From Mycolicibacterium holsaticum DSM 44478 = JCM 12374 (GTDB lineage: Bacteria; Actinomycetota; Actinomycetes; Mycobacteriales; Mycobacteriaceae), in NCBI RefSeq assembly GCF_019645835.1, contig NZ_CP080998.1:3348001-3412000 (forward strand): a DNA stretch of 64,000 nt. Reading direction: 5' to 3'. Positions within the stretch are counted from its first letter, which is position 1, and each line of letters begins with the position of its first letter. Shown here in pieces: positions 1 to 9,409 of this stretch. The translations under genes were made by a program, and so were the position numbers. Below the pieces are notes generated by a model, which ran no database searches, was not told where the DNA came from, and saw only the letters and a list, made by a program, of their open reading frames with translations.

Positions 1-459
1 CCGCAGGATGCCGGCGCGGGGCCGGGCCTCGTCGCGGTACTTGGTCTGGATCTGGAACAGCAGCAGCGGAAAGTCCTTGTAGCTGCTGTACTCGCCCTCG
101 ACCGTCATCGTGAAGAACTCTTCGTGGGTCGGCCCGAGCATGTAGTCGTTGCCGCGCCGGTCCTGCAGCCGAAACACGCCGTCGCCGTACTCGGTCCACC
201 GGTTCGTCGTCTCGTACGGCGCGCGGGGCAGCAACGCCGGAAACAAGATCTCCTGGCCGCCGATCGCGGTCATCTCCTCGCGCACCACGTTCTCGATCTT
301 GCGCAGCACCCGCAGGCCCAGCGGCAGCCAGCTGTACAGCCCGGGGCCGACCGGGCGGATGTAGCCGGCCCGGATCAGCAGCTTGTGGCTGGGAACCTCG
401 GCGTCGGCCGGGTCGTCGCGCAACGTACGCAGAAACAGCTCCGACATGCGGGTGATCAC
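1..459 (-). CDS. proS: Prolyl-tRNA synthetase, N-terminal part (cut by window edge)
   Basis: This is the first 153 codons of a class II prolyl-tRNA synthetase, which charges tRNA-Pro in the cytoplasm. The reading begins at a GTG ([15 protein letters not shown]), the start I recall for the mycobacterial protein; an ATG four codons later (447) is the alternative. The motif 1 region ([17 protein letters not shown]), the segment [13 protein letters not shown], and the motif 2 loop ([15 protein letters not shown]) are all readable and intact. The remainder lies outside the window. It is followed upstream on the same strand by two EfpA-type pumps, as proS neighbours efpA in M. tuberculosis. Identification is firm; only completeness is unknown. 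Confidence 0.96.
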   Translation of the reverse strand, partial: MITRMSELFLRTLRDDPADAEVPSHKLLIRAGYIRPVGPGLYSWLPLGLRVLRKIENVVREEMTAIGGQEILFPALLPRAPYETTNRWTEYGDGVFRLQDRRGNDYMLGPTHEEFFTMTVEGEYSSYKDFPLLLFQIQTKYRDEARPRAGILR

Positions 460-488
460 AGGCGACAACCTTACTGATCGCGCCAGCG

Positions 489-1973
489 TCAAAGCTCGCC
501 CGCCTCCACCGCTTCCCGGGTGTGCTGGGCGGTGGCGATCTGGCGGGCGGAGAACCCGATCCAGAATGCGGCGACGCCGACGATGACCGCGACACCGGCC
601 ACCCACAGCAGCGAGTACGTGTAGCCGTGGCCCAACGCGTCGAGTTGAGCGGGTGTCATGTCCTTGACCGGCCCGGTGGTGCCGCCCAGATACAGCGTGC
701 GCGACGTCTGCACGGCCTGGATGACGACGAGCACCAGCGGGCCGCCCAGGTTCTGCACCATCAGCGTGATCGAGGACACCGGGCCGATCTCACCGGGACC
801 GACCCCGGCGATCGCGCACAGCGGCAGGATCACCGCGATGGCGCCGATGCCGAAGCCGCCGACGACGATCGGCGCGAACAGGTTCGGGAAGTACGGGATG
901 CTGCGGTCCAGCGTCGAGCCGTACAGCATCGCCCCGAGGACGAACACCCCGCCGCCAATGATCAGCCAGCGCGGCGCGATACGCGGGGCGAGCTTGGCAG
1001 CGACCGCGCTGCCCACCCCGAACGCCAGCGCGAACGGGATGAAGCAGATGCCCGCCTTCAGCGCCGAGTAGCCGAGCACGTCCTGCACCAGCAGCCCGAT
1101 CATCACCGTCAGGGTGAGCAGCACCCCGCCGGCCAGGAACAGCGATACGAACGTCATCACCCGGTTGCGGTTGTCGAACACCGAGAACGGGACGATGGGG
1201 TGCTGGGCGGTGCGCTCGACGAGCAGGAAGCTGACGAAGAACACCGCAGCGGCCACCGCGGCGCCGATCACCAGCGGGTCGATCCAGCCGCGCGGTGGGC
1301 CCTGGGTGAAGACCAGCACCGCCGACGTGCAGCCCAGCGTGGCCAGCAGCGCCCCGGTGACGTCGAGCTTGAGCCGTTCGTGATGGGTCTCGGCCAATTT
1401 GACCACCGCGACGGCGACGATCACGATGCCGATCGGCACGTTGATGAGAAACGCCAGCCGCCACGAGATCACCGTCAGCGCGCCGCCGAGCACCAGCCCC
1501 AGCACCGAGCCGATGCCCTGCATGGCCGCCGAGATCGCCAGGGCCCGGTTGCGGGCCTGGCCGACCGCGTACGTCGTCGCGATCAGCGCGAGCCCGGTGG
1601 GCGCGGCGACGGCCGCCCCGGTGCCCTGCACCGCACGCGCCACGATCAGCGTGGTCGGGTCGTTGGCCAGCCCGCAGGCCAGCGAGGCGATCGTGAACAC
1701 CCCGACGCCGGACAGAAACGCGCGCTTGTGCCCGATCGCGTCGCCGACGCGCCCGCCGAGCAGCAGCAGCCCGCCGAACGCCAACACGTAGGCGGTGATC
1801 ACCCAGCTCTTGCTGGCGTCGGTGAGGCCGAGGTCGGCCTGCATCCGCGGCAGCGCGACGATGACGATGGTGCCGTCGAGCGTCGACATCAACTGCATGC
1901 CGGTGATCGCGAAGATCGCCGGGCCCAACACCTTCGACGCCAGCGGAAGCGACGACGGCGACCCGGCAGACAT
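489..1973 (-). CDS. EfpA-like MFS drug efflux transporter, tandem paralogue of efpA
   Basis: A 494-residue integral membrane protein of the 14-helix DHA2 (EmrB/QacA/EfpA) branch of the major facilitator superfamily, expected to export drugs or lipids by proton antiport. The helix 1 motif ([20 protein letters not shown]), the loop motif [12 protein letters not shown] and the antiporter helix LGLVLGGAL are present. It aligns along its whole length with the next gene (2075-3655), sharing blocks such as [13 protein letters not shown] and [13 protein letters not shown] and both ending in GEL. The ATG at 1973 starts just before the conserved helix 1; further in-frame codons upstream encode no family sequence and run into an inverted repeat. 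The pair looks like a tandem duplication followed by divergence; substrates cannot be inferred. Confidence 0.9.
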   Translation of the reverse strand: MSAGSPSSLPLASKVLGPAIFAITGMQLMSTLDGTIVIVALPRMQADLGLTDASKSWVITAYVLAFGGLLLLGGRVGDAIGHKRAFLSGVGVFTIASLACGLANDPTTLIVARAVQGTGAAVAAPTGLALIATTYAVGQARNRALAISAAMQGIGSVLGLVLGGALTVISWRLAFLINVPIGIVIVAVAVVKLAETHHERLKLDVTGALLATLGCTSAVLVFTQGPPRGWIDPLVIGAAVAAAVFFVSFLLVERTAQHPIVPFSVFDNRNRVMTFVSLFLAGGVLLTLTVMIGLLVQDVLGYSALKAGICFIPFALAFGVGSAVAAKLAPRIAPRWLIIGGGVFVLGAMLYGSTLDRSIPYFPNLFAPIVVGGFGIGAIAVILPLCAIAGVGPGEIGPVSSITLMVQNLGGPLVLVVIQAVQTSRTLYLGGTTGPVKDMTPAQLDALGHGYTYSLLWVAGVAVIVGVAAFWIGFSARQIATAQHTREAVEAGEL

Positions 1974-2002
1974 GGGTAGCCAGCCTACCCACAGGTGATT
2001 TC

Positions 2003-2039
2003 GGTGTAGTTGGTCACGGACAGCGTGACCAACTACACC
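2003..2039. terminator. Perfect 15-bp inverted repeat between the two efflux genes
   Basis: The arms ggtgtagttggtcac (2003-2017) and its exact reverse complement (2025-2039) enclose a 7-base loop. It lies after the efpA stop (2075) and before the paralogue start (1973). It could act as a terminator or attenuator after efpA, although no T-run follows on either strand, or as an operator for the paralogue. The sequence cannot decide between these. Confidence 0.6.
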
Positions 2040-2074
2040 CGAATCGCTAGAGCTCGCCGGGGTCGAATGTCGAG

Positions 2075-3655
2075 CTAAAGCTCTCCTTGGTCCAGCGCGT
2101 CCTTGACCTCTTGGGCGTGCGCGACCTGCGCGGCGGTGTAGCCGATGAACAGCGCCGCACAGCCGACGATCACCGCCACCGCGGCCACCCACAGCAGGCC
2201 GTAGGTGTAGCCCTGGTCCAGTGCGTGCAACTGCGCGCTGTCCATGTTGTGCACCGGGCCGGTGGTGCCGCCCAGATACAGCGTGCGCGAGGTGATCACG
2301 GCCTGGATGACCGCCAGCACCAGCGGGCCGCCCAGGTTCTGCAGCATCAGCGCGATCGCCGACACCGGGCCGATCTGGTCGAAGCCGACGCCGGCGATCG
2401 CCGACACGGTCAGCGGGACGACGATCATGCCGATGCCCAAACCTCCGACGGTGATCGGTATCACCAGGTTCGGGAAGTACGGGATGTCACCGTGCAGCGT
2501 GGAGCCGTAGATCATCGCGCCCAGCACCAGCACGCCACCGGCGATCACCAGCAGGCGCGGCGGGAACAGCGACACCAGATGCGACGACAGGCCGAGCCCG
2601 ATGCCGAGTGCGATGACGAACGGGATGAAGCCGATCCCGGCCCGCAGCGGCGTGTAACCCATGATGTCCTGCACGTACAGCCCGATCAGCACGGTCAGCG
2701 TGAACATCACCCCGCCGGCCAGGAAGATCGCGGCGAACGTGGCGACCCGGTTGCGGTCCTTGAACAGTTCGAACGGCACGACGGGGTTCTCCGCGGTGCG
2801 TTCGACGTAGAGGAACGCGACCAGGAAGGTCAGCGCGGCGATCCCGGAGCCCAGCGTGATCGGGGACAGCCAGCCTTGCTCGGGGCCCATCGAGAACCCG
2901 AACACCGCGGCGGTGCAGCCCAGCGTGGCCAGGATCGCCCCTGCGGCGTCGAGCTTGAGCCGCTCGCGGAGCGTCTCGCGCAGGGTGGTGCGGGCCAGGT
3001 AGATCACCAGCAGCCCGATCGGGACGTTCACCAGGAACGCCCACCGCCAGGACACTTCGGTCAGCGCGCCGCCGACGACCAGGCCCATCACCGAGCCGAC
3101 GCCGGTCATCGCGGCGAACACCGCGGTGGCCGCGTTGCGGGCGGGCCCCTTGGGGAACGTCGTCGCGATCAGCGCCAAACCGGTCGGTGAGGCGATCGCG
3201 GCGCCCACGCCCTGCAGCAGCCGGGCGATCACCAGGGTGGTCTCGTCCCAGGCGATGCCGCACAGGATCGAGGCGATCGTGAACAGGGTGACGCCGACGA
3301 TGAAGGTGCGCTTGCGGCCGATGGTGTCGCCGAGCCGGCCGCCCAGCAGCATCAGCCCGCCGAAGGCCAGTACATATGCGGTGATGACCCAGCTGCGGCC
3401 CGCGTCGGACAGGTTGAGCTCGTCCTGGATCTTCGGGAGAGCGACGATGGCGATCGTGCTGTCCATCGTGGCCAGCAACTGCATCCCGCCGATGGCGATG
3501 ACCGCGGCGAAGAACCGCCGCGACGGTTGCCACACGGGGGTCCGACCAGTTCGCTCGGCAGCGGCGCGGTCTCCGCGTACGGGCTGCGACCGATTTGCCC
3601 CGCCCTCGGCGTCACGGCGCATGGCTGCGCGCGCTGCGTCATTGAGAGCCGTCAT
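2075..3655 (-). CDS. efpA: EfpA, essential-type MFS efflux pump
   Basis: A 526-residue, 14-helix MFS transporter close to M. tuberculosis EfpA (about 530 residues). It begins MTALND as I recall EfpA does, then has a hydrophilic N-terminus of about 45 residues before helix 1 (GGMQLLATMDSTIAIVALP). The loop motif GGRLGDTIGRKR and the antiporter-type helix GSVMGLVVGGAL are clear. EfpA is an inner-membrane efflux or lipid-export protein induced by isoniazid in tuberculosis (known of the family, not shown here). It sits between proS and cysG exactly as in M. tuberculosis, but is followed here by an extra paralogue at 489-1973. Upstream, ttacagtaa (3667-3675) is a short dyad that could bind a regulator. 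Confidence 0.94.
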   Translation of the reverse strand: MTALNDAARAAMRRDAEGGANRSQPVRGDRAAAERTGRTPVWQPSRRFFAAVIAIGGMQLLATMDSTIAIVALPKIQDELNLSDAGRSWVITAYVLAFGGLMLLGGRLGDTIGRKRTFIVGVTLFTIASILCGIAWDETTLVIARLLQGVGAAIASPTGLALIATTFPKGPARNAATAVFAAMTGVGSVMGLVVGGALTEVSWRWAFLVNVPIGLLVIYLARTTLRETLRERLKLDAAGAILATLGCTAAVFGFSMGPEQGWLSPITLGSGIAALTFLVAFLYVERTAENPVVPFELFKDRNRVATFAAIFLAGGVMFTLTVLIGLYVQDIMGYTPLRAGIGFIPFVIALGIGLGLSSHLVSLFPPRLLVIAGGVLVLGAMIYGSTLHGDIPYFPNLVIPITVGGLGIGMIVVPLTVSAIAGVGFDQIGPVSAIALMLQNLGGPLVLAVIQAVITSRTLYLGGTTGPVHNMDSAQLHALDQGYTYGLLWVAAVAVIVGCAALFIGYTAAQVAHAQEVKDALDQGEL

Positions 3656-3688
3656 AACGGGTTACCTTACAGTAATCTTAGAAATCCT

Positions 3689-4900
3689 TTAACCGCCGAA
3701 CGCCGCCACCGAGCCGATCACGATGATCGCCGGCGGTCGAATCCCTTCTTCCCGTATCCGTTCTGGCGCGTCGGCCAGCGTGGCCCGCAACGTTCGCTGC
3801 GCGGAGGTGGTGCCGTGCTGCACCACCAGCACCGGGGTATCCGCAGGTCGACCGCCCGCCAACAGCGCATTGCTGAACAATTCGATGCGTTCCACGGCCA
3901 TCAGCAAAACGATAGTGCCGGACAGCGCGGCCAGGGCATCCCAATTCACTAACGATTCGGGATGCCCCGGCGCAACATGGCCGCTGACCACCACGAACTC
4001 ATGGGTTACCCCGCGGTGCGTGACCGGAACGCCCGCCAGCGCAGGTACGGCTATGGCGCTCGTCACGCCGGGCACGACGGTGACGGGGATTCCGGCGTCC
4101 ACGCAGGCCAGCACCTCTTCGTAGCCGCGCGCGAACACGAACGGATCGCCGCCTTTGAGCCGCACGACGAACTTGCCGGCCCTGGCCCGCTCGATCAGCA
4201 CGTCGTTGATCGCGTCCTGGGCCATCGCGCGCCCGTACGGGATCTTGGCGGCGTCGATCACCTCGACGTGCGGCGCCAGTTCGGCAAGCAGTTCCTGGGG
4301 GGCGAGGCGGTCGGCGACGACGACGTCGGCGTGTGAGAGCAGCCGCCGGCCGCGCACGGTGATCAGCTCGGGATCGCCGGGTCCGCCGCCGACCAGGGCG
4401 ATACCGCCCGCAACGACGCCGGGCGTGTCGCCGGGGGCGATCAGCCCGCTCTGCATCGCCTCGTGGATCGCCGACCGGATGGCCGCCGAGCGCCGGTGTT
4501 CGCCGCCGGCCAGCACACCGACCGAAAGACCTTCGTACTCGAACGACGCCGGTGTCACCGCGGTGCCCTCCCGCGCCACGTCGGCGCGCACGCAGAAGAT
4601 GCGGTGCCGTTCGGCTTCGGCGACGACGGCGGCGTTCACGGCCGGATCGTCGGTGGCCGCGATGACGTACCAGGCGCCCTCGAGATCGCCGTCGCGAAAA
4701 TCCCTGAGTTCAAGGGTTATTCCGGGTCGCTGCCTGCTGAGGGCCTCGACCGCCGGGGTGGCTGCGCGGGTGATGACGTGCACGTCGGCGCCGTTGGCCA
4801 CCAGCAGCGGCAGCCTGCGCTGCGCCACCGTACCGCCCCCGACGACGACGACTTTCTTACCGGTCAGGCGCAGGCCGACAAGGTAGGCGATCTCGCTCAC
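3689..4900 (-). CDS. cysG: Siroheme synthase: precorrin-2 dehydrogenase fused to uroporphyrinogen-III methyltransferase
   Basis: A 403-residue fusion. Residues 1-150 form the NAD-binding precorrin-2 dehydrogenase/ferrochelatase half (GKKVVVVGGGTVAQRR at 15-30). Residues 163-403 form the SAM-dependent uroporphyrinogen-III C-methyltransferase (GGGPGDPELITVRG near 172-185, KGGDPFVF at 249-256, VPGVTSAIAVPALAGVPVTHRG). It converts uroporphyrinogen III to precorrin-2 and on to siroheme for sulfite and nitrite reductases, and can feed cobalamin synthesis. The start is a GTG at 4900 overlapping the cobB stop (GTGA), so it is the last gene of the cobalamin operon and probably translationally coupled. 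The N-terminal GGGTV loop and SUMT motifs are intact, so both activities are expected. Confidence 0.94.
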   Translation of the reverse strand: MSEIAYLVGLRLTGKKVVVVGGGTVAQRRLPLLVANGADVHVITRAATPAVEALSRQRPGITLELRDFRDGDLEGAWYVIAATDDPAVNAAVVAEAERHRIFCVRADVAREGTAVTPASFEYEGLSVGVLAGGEHRRSAAIRSAIHEAMQSGLIAPGDTPGVVAGGIALVGGGPGDPELITVRGRRLLSHADVVVADRLAPQELLAELAPHVEVIDAAKIPYGRAMAQDAINDVLIERARAGKFVVRLKGGDPFVFARGYEEVLACVDAGIPVTVVPGVTSAIAVPALAGVPVTHRGVTHEFVVVSGHVAPGHPESLVNWDALAALSGTIVLLMAVERIELFSNALLAGGRPADTPVLVVQHGTTSAQRTLRATLADAPERIREEGIRPPAIIVIGSVAAFGG

Positions 4901-6339
4901 CGTGCGAGCCTAGAGGTTGCGGCCGCGTCCGAACATTCGCGGCCCGCCGCGTCCGAACATTCGCGGCCCGCCGCGTCCGAACATTCGCGGCCCGCCGCGG
5001 CTACGAAACGGGCGATCGCCCCCGGATGGGCGGCCGGGTGGGTGTGCAGATAGCCGGCGTGCACGCCGGCGTCGACGGCACCGTCGCGCACGCCCGTCTC
5101 CGTGTTGCCCGCGTAAACCCACGCGGGCGGGTAGCTGTCGGTGAACTCGACTGTGGTGCGGTGAAATTCGTGTCCCATGATCCGTTCGCCGACGGTGTGC
5201 AACGGCGACTCGGCGACGGCGACGCCCTGCCGGTAGCCCAGGGTGAGCCGGTCGGTGAAGCGCGCAGAGCCAGACAGCGCGCCGCACATCGGGTACCCGT
5301 CGAGTTCGTCGACCAGGTAGGTCAGGCCGGCGCATTCGGCGTGTACCGGTGCGCCGGATGCGGCGAGCGCCTTGATCTGTTGGCGCACAAGGTCGTTGCC
5401 CGACAGTTCGGTGGCGAACTGCTCGGGGAACCCGCCGGGGATGACCAGTGCGGCGGTGTCGGGCGGCAGCGGATCGGTCAGCGGATCGAACTCGACCACC
5501 TCGGCGCCGGCGGCCGCCAGCAGTTCACGGTGTTCGGCGTAGCCGAAGCTGAATGCCTTGCCCGCCGCGAACGCGACGGTGACACCGGTCACGGCGGCGT
5601 CGTTCACGGCGGGCTCCCACGGTTCGTCGGCCACCTCGCAGGCGGCCACCGCCGCCAGGCCCGCGAGATCGACGTGGCGCGCCACCAGCGCGATCATCGC
5701 ATCCACCGCGGCGCGCGCCCGCTCACCGTGCTCGACGGCGGTGACAAGCCCGAGATGTCTTGAGGGAAGCGATAGTTCGTCGGTGCGCGGAAGGGCGCCG
5801 AACACCGGGACACCGGCGTATTCACACGCCTGACGCAGCACCTCTTCGTGGCGGGCCGATCCGACCCGGTTCAGGATGACCCCCGCGATTCGCACCGACC
5901 GGTCGAACGTCGAAAAGCCGTGCAGCAGCGCGGCGATACTGTGGCTCTGGCCGCGGGCGTCGACGACCAGGACGACCGGCGCGCGCAGCATGCCCGCAAC
6001 CTGGGCCGTGGAACCGGCGGCGGTGCCCGACGGGTTGGCGTTGTCATCGATGCGCCCGTCGAACAAGCCCATGACCCCTTCGATGACCGCGATGTCGGCG
6101 CCTGCGCTGCCGTGCCGGTACAGCGGGCCGATCAGGTGCTCGCCGACCAGCACCGGGTCCAGGTTGCGCCCGGGCCGGTGCGCGGCCAGCGTGTGGTAGC
6201 CGGGGTCGATGTAGTCGGGTCCGACCTTGAACGGCGCGACGACGTGTCCCGCGCGCCGCAGCGCACCCATCAAACCCGTTGCCACAGTCGTCTTTCCGCT
6301 ACCGGACGCCGGTGCGGCCACAACAAGGGCAGGCGTCAC
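4897..6339 (-). CDS. cobB: Cobyrinate a,c-diamide synthase
   Basis: A 480-residue CobB/CbiA enzyme that amidates the a and c side chains of (hydrogeno)byrinate using glutamine and ATP. The N-terminal ATPase P-loop is APASGSGKTT (9-18); the class I glutaminase domain follows from about residue 250 with nucleophile Cys336 in VHAECAGLTY and His residues in YLHTHP near 431-436. The GTG at 6339 overlaps the cobO stop; another GTG immediately before it is equally possible. The last 30 or so residues are unusual: three exact copies of AAGRECSD encoded by a 24-bp tandem repeat extend the protein past the usual family end. The core is complete, so activity is expected. Confidence 0.93.
   Translation of the reverse strand: MTPALVVAAPASGSGKTTVATGLMGALRRAGHVVAPFKVGPDYIDPGYHTLAAHRPGRNLDPVLVGEHLIGPLYRHGSAGADIAVIEGVMGLFDGRIDDNANPSGTAAGSTAQVAGMLRAPVVLVVDARGQSHSIAALLHGFSTFDRSVRIAGVILNRVGSARHEEVLRQACEYAGVPVFGALPRTDELSLPSRHLGLVTAVEHGERARAAVDAMIALVARHVDLAGLAAVAACEVADEPWEPAVNDAAVTGVTVAFAAGKAFSFGYAEHRELLAAAGAEVVEFDPLTDPLPPDTAALVIPGGFPEQFATELSGNDLVRQQIKALAASGAPVHAECAGLTYLVDELDGYPMCGALSGSARFTDRLTLGYRQGVAVAESPLHTVGERIMGHEFHRTTVEFTDSYPPAWVYAGNTETGVRDGAVDAGVHAGYLHTHPAAHPGAIARFVAAAGRECSDAAGRECSDAAGRECSDAAATSRLAR
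4925..4996. repeat. Three perfect 24-bp tandem repeats inside the 3' end of cobB
   Basis: Three identical 24-bp units occupy 4925-4948, 4949-4972 and 4973-4996; each carries the core gaacattcgcggcccgcc. The unit length is a multiple of three, so the array adds eight residues per copy to the CobB tail without shifting frame. It is a candidate variable-number tandem repeat. Confidence 0.93.
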
Positions 6340-6950
6340 CACTCGATGCCCTTCTGGCCCTTGCGGCCGACGTCCATGGGGTGCTTGACCTTGGTCATCT
6401 CGGTGACCAGGTCGGCGGCGTCGAGCAGGGCGGGCGGGGCGTGGCGGCCGGTGATGACGACGTGCTGCGTGCCGGGACGGGCCGTCAACGTGGCGACCAC
6501 TTCGTCGACGTCGACCCAGCCCCACTTCAGCGGGTAGGTGAACTCGTCGAGCACATAGAAATCGTGGCGCTGCTCGGCGAGTCGGCGCGCGATCTCGGCC
6601 CAGCCGTCGGAGGCGGCCGCGGCGTGATCGTCGTCGCTGCCGGATTTGCGCGTCCACGACCAGCCCGAGCCCATCTTGTGCCACTCCACGGGGCCGCCGA
6701 CGCCCTGCTCGTCGTGCAGGCGACCCAGTTGGCGAAACGCCGCCTCCTCGCCGACCTTCCACTTGGCACTCTTGACGAACTGGAACACCGCGACGTCGAA
6801 ACCCTGGTTCCAGGCCCGCAGCGCCATCCCGAACGCCGCGGTGGACTTGCCCTTACCCGCGCCGGTGTGCACCGCGAGCAGCGGGGCGTTGCGCCGTGCC
6901 CGGGTGGTCAACCCGTCGTCGGGAACGCTGAGCGGTTGGCCCTGCGGCAT
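6336..6950 (-). CDS. cobO: Cob(I)yrinic acid a,c-diamide adenosyltransferase
   Basis: A 204-residue CobO/BtuR-type corrinoid adenosyltransferase that transfers the adenosyl group of ATP to the cobalt of corrinoids. The P-loop is HTGAGKGKST near residue 30; AFGMALRAWNQGFDVAVFQF, GSGWSW, LDEFTYPLKWGWVD and KHPMDVGRKGQKGIEW are characteristic and almost unchanged from the tuberculosis enzyme. I chose the ATG at 6950 because GGGGAG lies 8 bases upstream of it; a GTG three codons earlier would have no room for a ribosome binding site. Its stop overlaps the cobB start, and the chelatase gene lies 34 bases upstream. Confidence 0.95.
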   Translation of the reverse strand: MPQGQPLSVPDDGLTTRARRNAPLLAVHTGAGKGKSTAAFGMALRAWNQGFDVAVFQFVKSAKWKVGEEAAFRQLGRLHDEQGVGGPVEWHKMGSGWSWTRKSGSDDDHAAAASDGWAEIARRLAEQRHDFYVLDEFTYPLKWGWVDVDEVVATLTARPGTQHVVITGRHAPPALLDAADLVTEMTKVKHPMDVGRKGQKGIEW

Positions 6951-6984
6951 GTCGAACACTCCCCTACTTCGTGTGGATCCCAGA

Positions 6985-8820
6985 TCAGGCGGCGGTGCGG
7001 ATCACGTCGGTGAGGTTGTCGGCGCGCAGTTGCGCCAGCCGCACCGCGGGCGCACCCAGCTGATCGGCCAGCTGCTGGGCCAAACCCAGTCGCACATAGG
7101 ACGTTTCACAGTCGACCACGACGGCCGCCGCTCCCTCGGCCACCAGCCGGGCCGCGGCTTGGCGGGTGCGTCCCAGCGGGTCGGGACCACCGGTCGCGCG
7201 CCCGTCGGTGAGCACCACCACCAGGCTGCGTCGCGCCCGATCCCGCGCCTTCTCCCGGACCACCACATCGCGCGCGGCCAACAGGCCTTGTGCCAGCGGT
7301 GTTTTCCCGCCGGTATCGAAGCGGGCCAACCGGCGGCTGGCGATGTGCACCGACGACGTCGGCGGCAACAGCAGCTGGGCGTCCTGCTGGCGGAACGTGA
7401 TCACCGCGACCTTGTCGCGGCGCTGGTAGGCATCGCGCAGCAGCGACAGCGCGGCACCGCCCACGGCTGCCATCCGGTCGCGCGCGGCCATCGACCCCGA
7501 CGCGTCGACGACGAAGATCACCAGGTTGCCCTCCCGGCCCTCCCGGATGGCGCGGCGCACGTCGTCAGGCCCCGGACGCGGCCGGCCCGCGCCACGTTGG
7601 CGCTCCGCGGCGGCCAGCACCGTGCCGAACACGTGCACGCCGTGGCCAGCCTCCCGGTCGGGGGTGGCCGCGATCGTCTTACCGGTGCGGTTGCGTGCCC
7701 GCGACCGACGGCCGGGTGCGCCCTCCCCCACCCCGGGAACCACCAGCGAACGCGTCCGGTACACCGCCGACGGCGACGCGCTCGGCTTGGTGGTGCTGCT
7801 CGTGCTGCCTTGCGGCCCAGTATCTCCGGGGGTCGCCTCGCCGCCGCCAGGCGGATCGAAGTCCGGATCCGGGTCGGGCTCGGGTTCCTGTTCCGGTTCG
7901 GCGGACTGACCGGCCTCTTCCATCGCCTGGTCGAGCTGTTCGGGATCCAGCCCGGGATCGTCGAACGGATCGCGGCGCCGACGGTGCGGTAACGCCAGCT
8001 CGGCTGCGACCCGAATGTCTTCTTCGACGACGGTGTCGGCGCCCCGCCATGCGGCATGGGCCACGGCCGTGCGCGCGACCACGAGGTCGGCGCGCATACC
8101 GTCGACGTCGAACGCTGCGCACAGCGCTGCGATACGCCGTAACTCGCTGTCCGGCAACGTCACTGCGTTGACGGCCGCGCGGGCGGTGGCGATCCGCCGG
8201 GCCAGCTCGGCGTCGTCGCCGGCGTAGGACCCGGCGAACCCCGTCGGATCGGCCTCGTAGGCCATGCGCTGCCGGATGACGTCGACGCGGACGTCGACGT
8301 CGCGGGAGGCCCGCACGTCCACGGTCAGGCCGAACCTGTCCAGCAGCTGCGGACGCAGTTCGCCCTCTTCGGGATTCATGGTGCCGATGAGCACGAAGCG
8401 GGCGTCGTGGCTGTGCGAGACGCCGTCGCGTTCGATGTGCACCCGACCCATCGCCGCCGCGTCCAGCAGCACGTCGACCAGGTGGTCGTGCAGCAGGTTC
8501 ACCTCGTCGACGTAGAGCACGCCGCCGTGCGCGCGGGCCAGCAGCCCCGGTGAGAACGCATGCTCGCCGTCGCGCAGCACCTTCTGCAGGTCCAGCGAGC
8601 CGACCACGCGGTCTTCGGTGGCGCCGATCGGCAACTCGACCAGCGACGCCCCCTCGTCCACGGCGGCCAGTACCGCGGCCAGGCCGCGCACGGCGGTCGA
8701 CTTCGCGGTGCCCTTCTCCCCCCGGATCAGCACACCGCCGATGTCCGGGCGAATCGCGCACAACACCAGGGCCAGCCGTAACCGGTCGTGGCCGACGATC
8801 GCGCTGAACGGGTACGTCAT
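6985..8820 (-). CDS. Magnesium-chelatase-like AAA+/VWA protein of the cobalamin operon
   Basis: A 611-residue protein combining a ChlI-like AAA+ ATPase and a ChlD-like von Willebrand A domain in one chain. The Walker A loop is GEKGTAKST (34-42), Walker B is [11 protein letters not shown], an acidic proline-rich linker ([17 protein letters not shown]) lies near 300-320, and the MIDAS motif DASGSMAAR is in the C-terminal third. Its place between a GNAT gene and cobO matches Rv2850c. In this position it may supply the small subunits of a cobaltochelatase together with a CobN-type subunit encoded elsewhere, but that is inference from context. Start ATG 8820 overlaps the upstream gene's stop (ATGA). 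Confidence 0.88.
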   Translation of the reverse strand: MTYPFSAIVGHDRLRLALVLCAIRPDIGGVLIRGEKGTAKSTAVRGLAAVLAAVDEGASLVELPIGATEDRVVGSLDLQKVLRDGEHAFSPGLLARAHGGVLYVDEVNLLHDHLVDVLLDAAAMGRVHIERDGVSHSHDARFVLIGTMNPEEGELRPQLLDRFGLTVDVRASRDVDVRVDVIRQRMAYEADPTGFAGSYAGDDAELARRIATARAAVNAVTLPDSELRRIAALCAAFDVDGMRADLVVARTAVAHAAWRGADTVVEEDIRVAAELALPHRRRRDPFDDPGLDPEQLDQAMEEAGQSAEPEQEPEPDPDPDFDPPGGGEATPGDTGPQGSTSSTTKPSASPSAVYRTRSLVVPGVGEGAPGRRSRARNRTGKTIAATPDREAGHGVHVFGTVLAAAERQRGAGRPRPGPDDVRRAIREGREGNLVIFVVDASGSMAARDRMAAVGGAALSLLRDAYQRRDKVAVITFRQQDAQLLLPPTSSVHIASRRLARFDTGGKTPLAQGLLAARDVVVREKARDRARRSLVVVLTDGRATGGPDPLGRTRQAAARLVAEGAAAVVVDCETSYVRLGLAQQLADQLGAPAVRLAQLRADNLTDVIRTAA

Positions 8821-9263
8821 CGCTTCACCATCGGCACATGAGGGATGCCGTCGTCAAGAAACTCTTCGCCGTCACGGACGAACCCGTGGTGGGCATACAT
8901 CTCCTCCAGGTAGATCTGCGCGTCGATGCGGCACGGGTAGTCGCCGACTTCGGCCAGCGCGGCCTGCAGCAGCCGGGTGGCCTGGCCCTGTCCGCGCGCG
9001 TCGCGTTTGGTGCACACCCGGCCGATCCGAAATCCTTTCTGCCCACCCGGATGTTCCTCCATCAGCCGCAGCGTGCAGATGACTTCGCCGTCGGCGCCTT
9101 CCAGCCAGAAGTGCCGGGTCTCGGCGAGCAGGTCACGACCGTCCAGCTCGGGATAGGGGGTGGCCTGCTCGACGACGAACACCTCGACGCGCAGCTTGAG
9201 CAGCTCGTAGAGCGTCGCGGCGTCGAGGTCCTTGGCCCAACTGCGACGCAGCGCGACGGTCAT
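8817..9263 (-). CDS. GNAT N-acetyltransferase, ElaA-like
   Basis: A 148-residue single-domain acetyltransferase of the ElaA type. The N-terminus ([27 protein letters not shown]) is typical of ElaA, and the acetyl-CoA loop is [18 protein letters not shown]. The substrate is unknown. It is the first gene of the chelatase-cobO-cobB-cysG operon, with its stop overlapping the next start, and corresponds in position and length to Rv2851c. The gap upstream (9264-9409) separates it from the divergent hydrolase and must hold both promoters; no clear promoter was recognised. Confidence 0.86.
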   Translation of the reverse strand: MTVALRRSWAKDLDAATLYELLKLRVEVFVVEQATPYPELDGRDLLAETRHFWLEGADGEVICTLRLMEEHPGGQKGFRIGRVCTKRDARGQGQATRLLQAALAEVGDYPCRIDAQIYLEEMYAHHGFVRDGEEFLDDGIPHVPMVKR

Positions 9264-9409
9264 TGCGCGGCCACCGCCATCGGTACGTGGTCAGGCACTG
9301 GTTGTCGGTCCTCCGTCGTCGCATCACCCGTTGGGCACAGTCATCTCAGGTTAGCCCGCCGCGTTAACGGGAAACCGCCGCCCGTATGTCGGCGACTAAG
9401 GTTGCAAGC

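Noticed and set aside
522..1979. Long frame on the + strand opposite the efflux gene
   Set aside because: Its translation is low-complexity (Arg, Asp, Gln-rich) and it lies exactly opposite a well-supported transporter gene, a codon-position shadow common in high-GC DNA.
2041..2074. Remnant of a third EfpA copy (GEL-stop-like codons) between the pumps
   Set aside because: The similar GGCGAGCTCTAG string is very short and out of frame with the efpA stop, so chance is sufficient.
4931..4940. LexA (SOS) box within the cobB repeat (gaacattcgc)
   Set aside because: The mycobacterial box needs TCGAAC-N4-GTTCGA; only a partial half-site is present and it is inside a coding repeat.
4925..4996. CRISPR array
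   Set aside because: The repeats are contiguous with no spacers, only three units, and lie inside a coding sequence.
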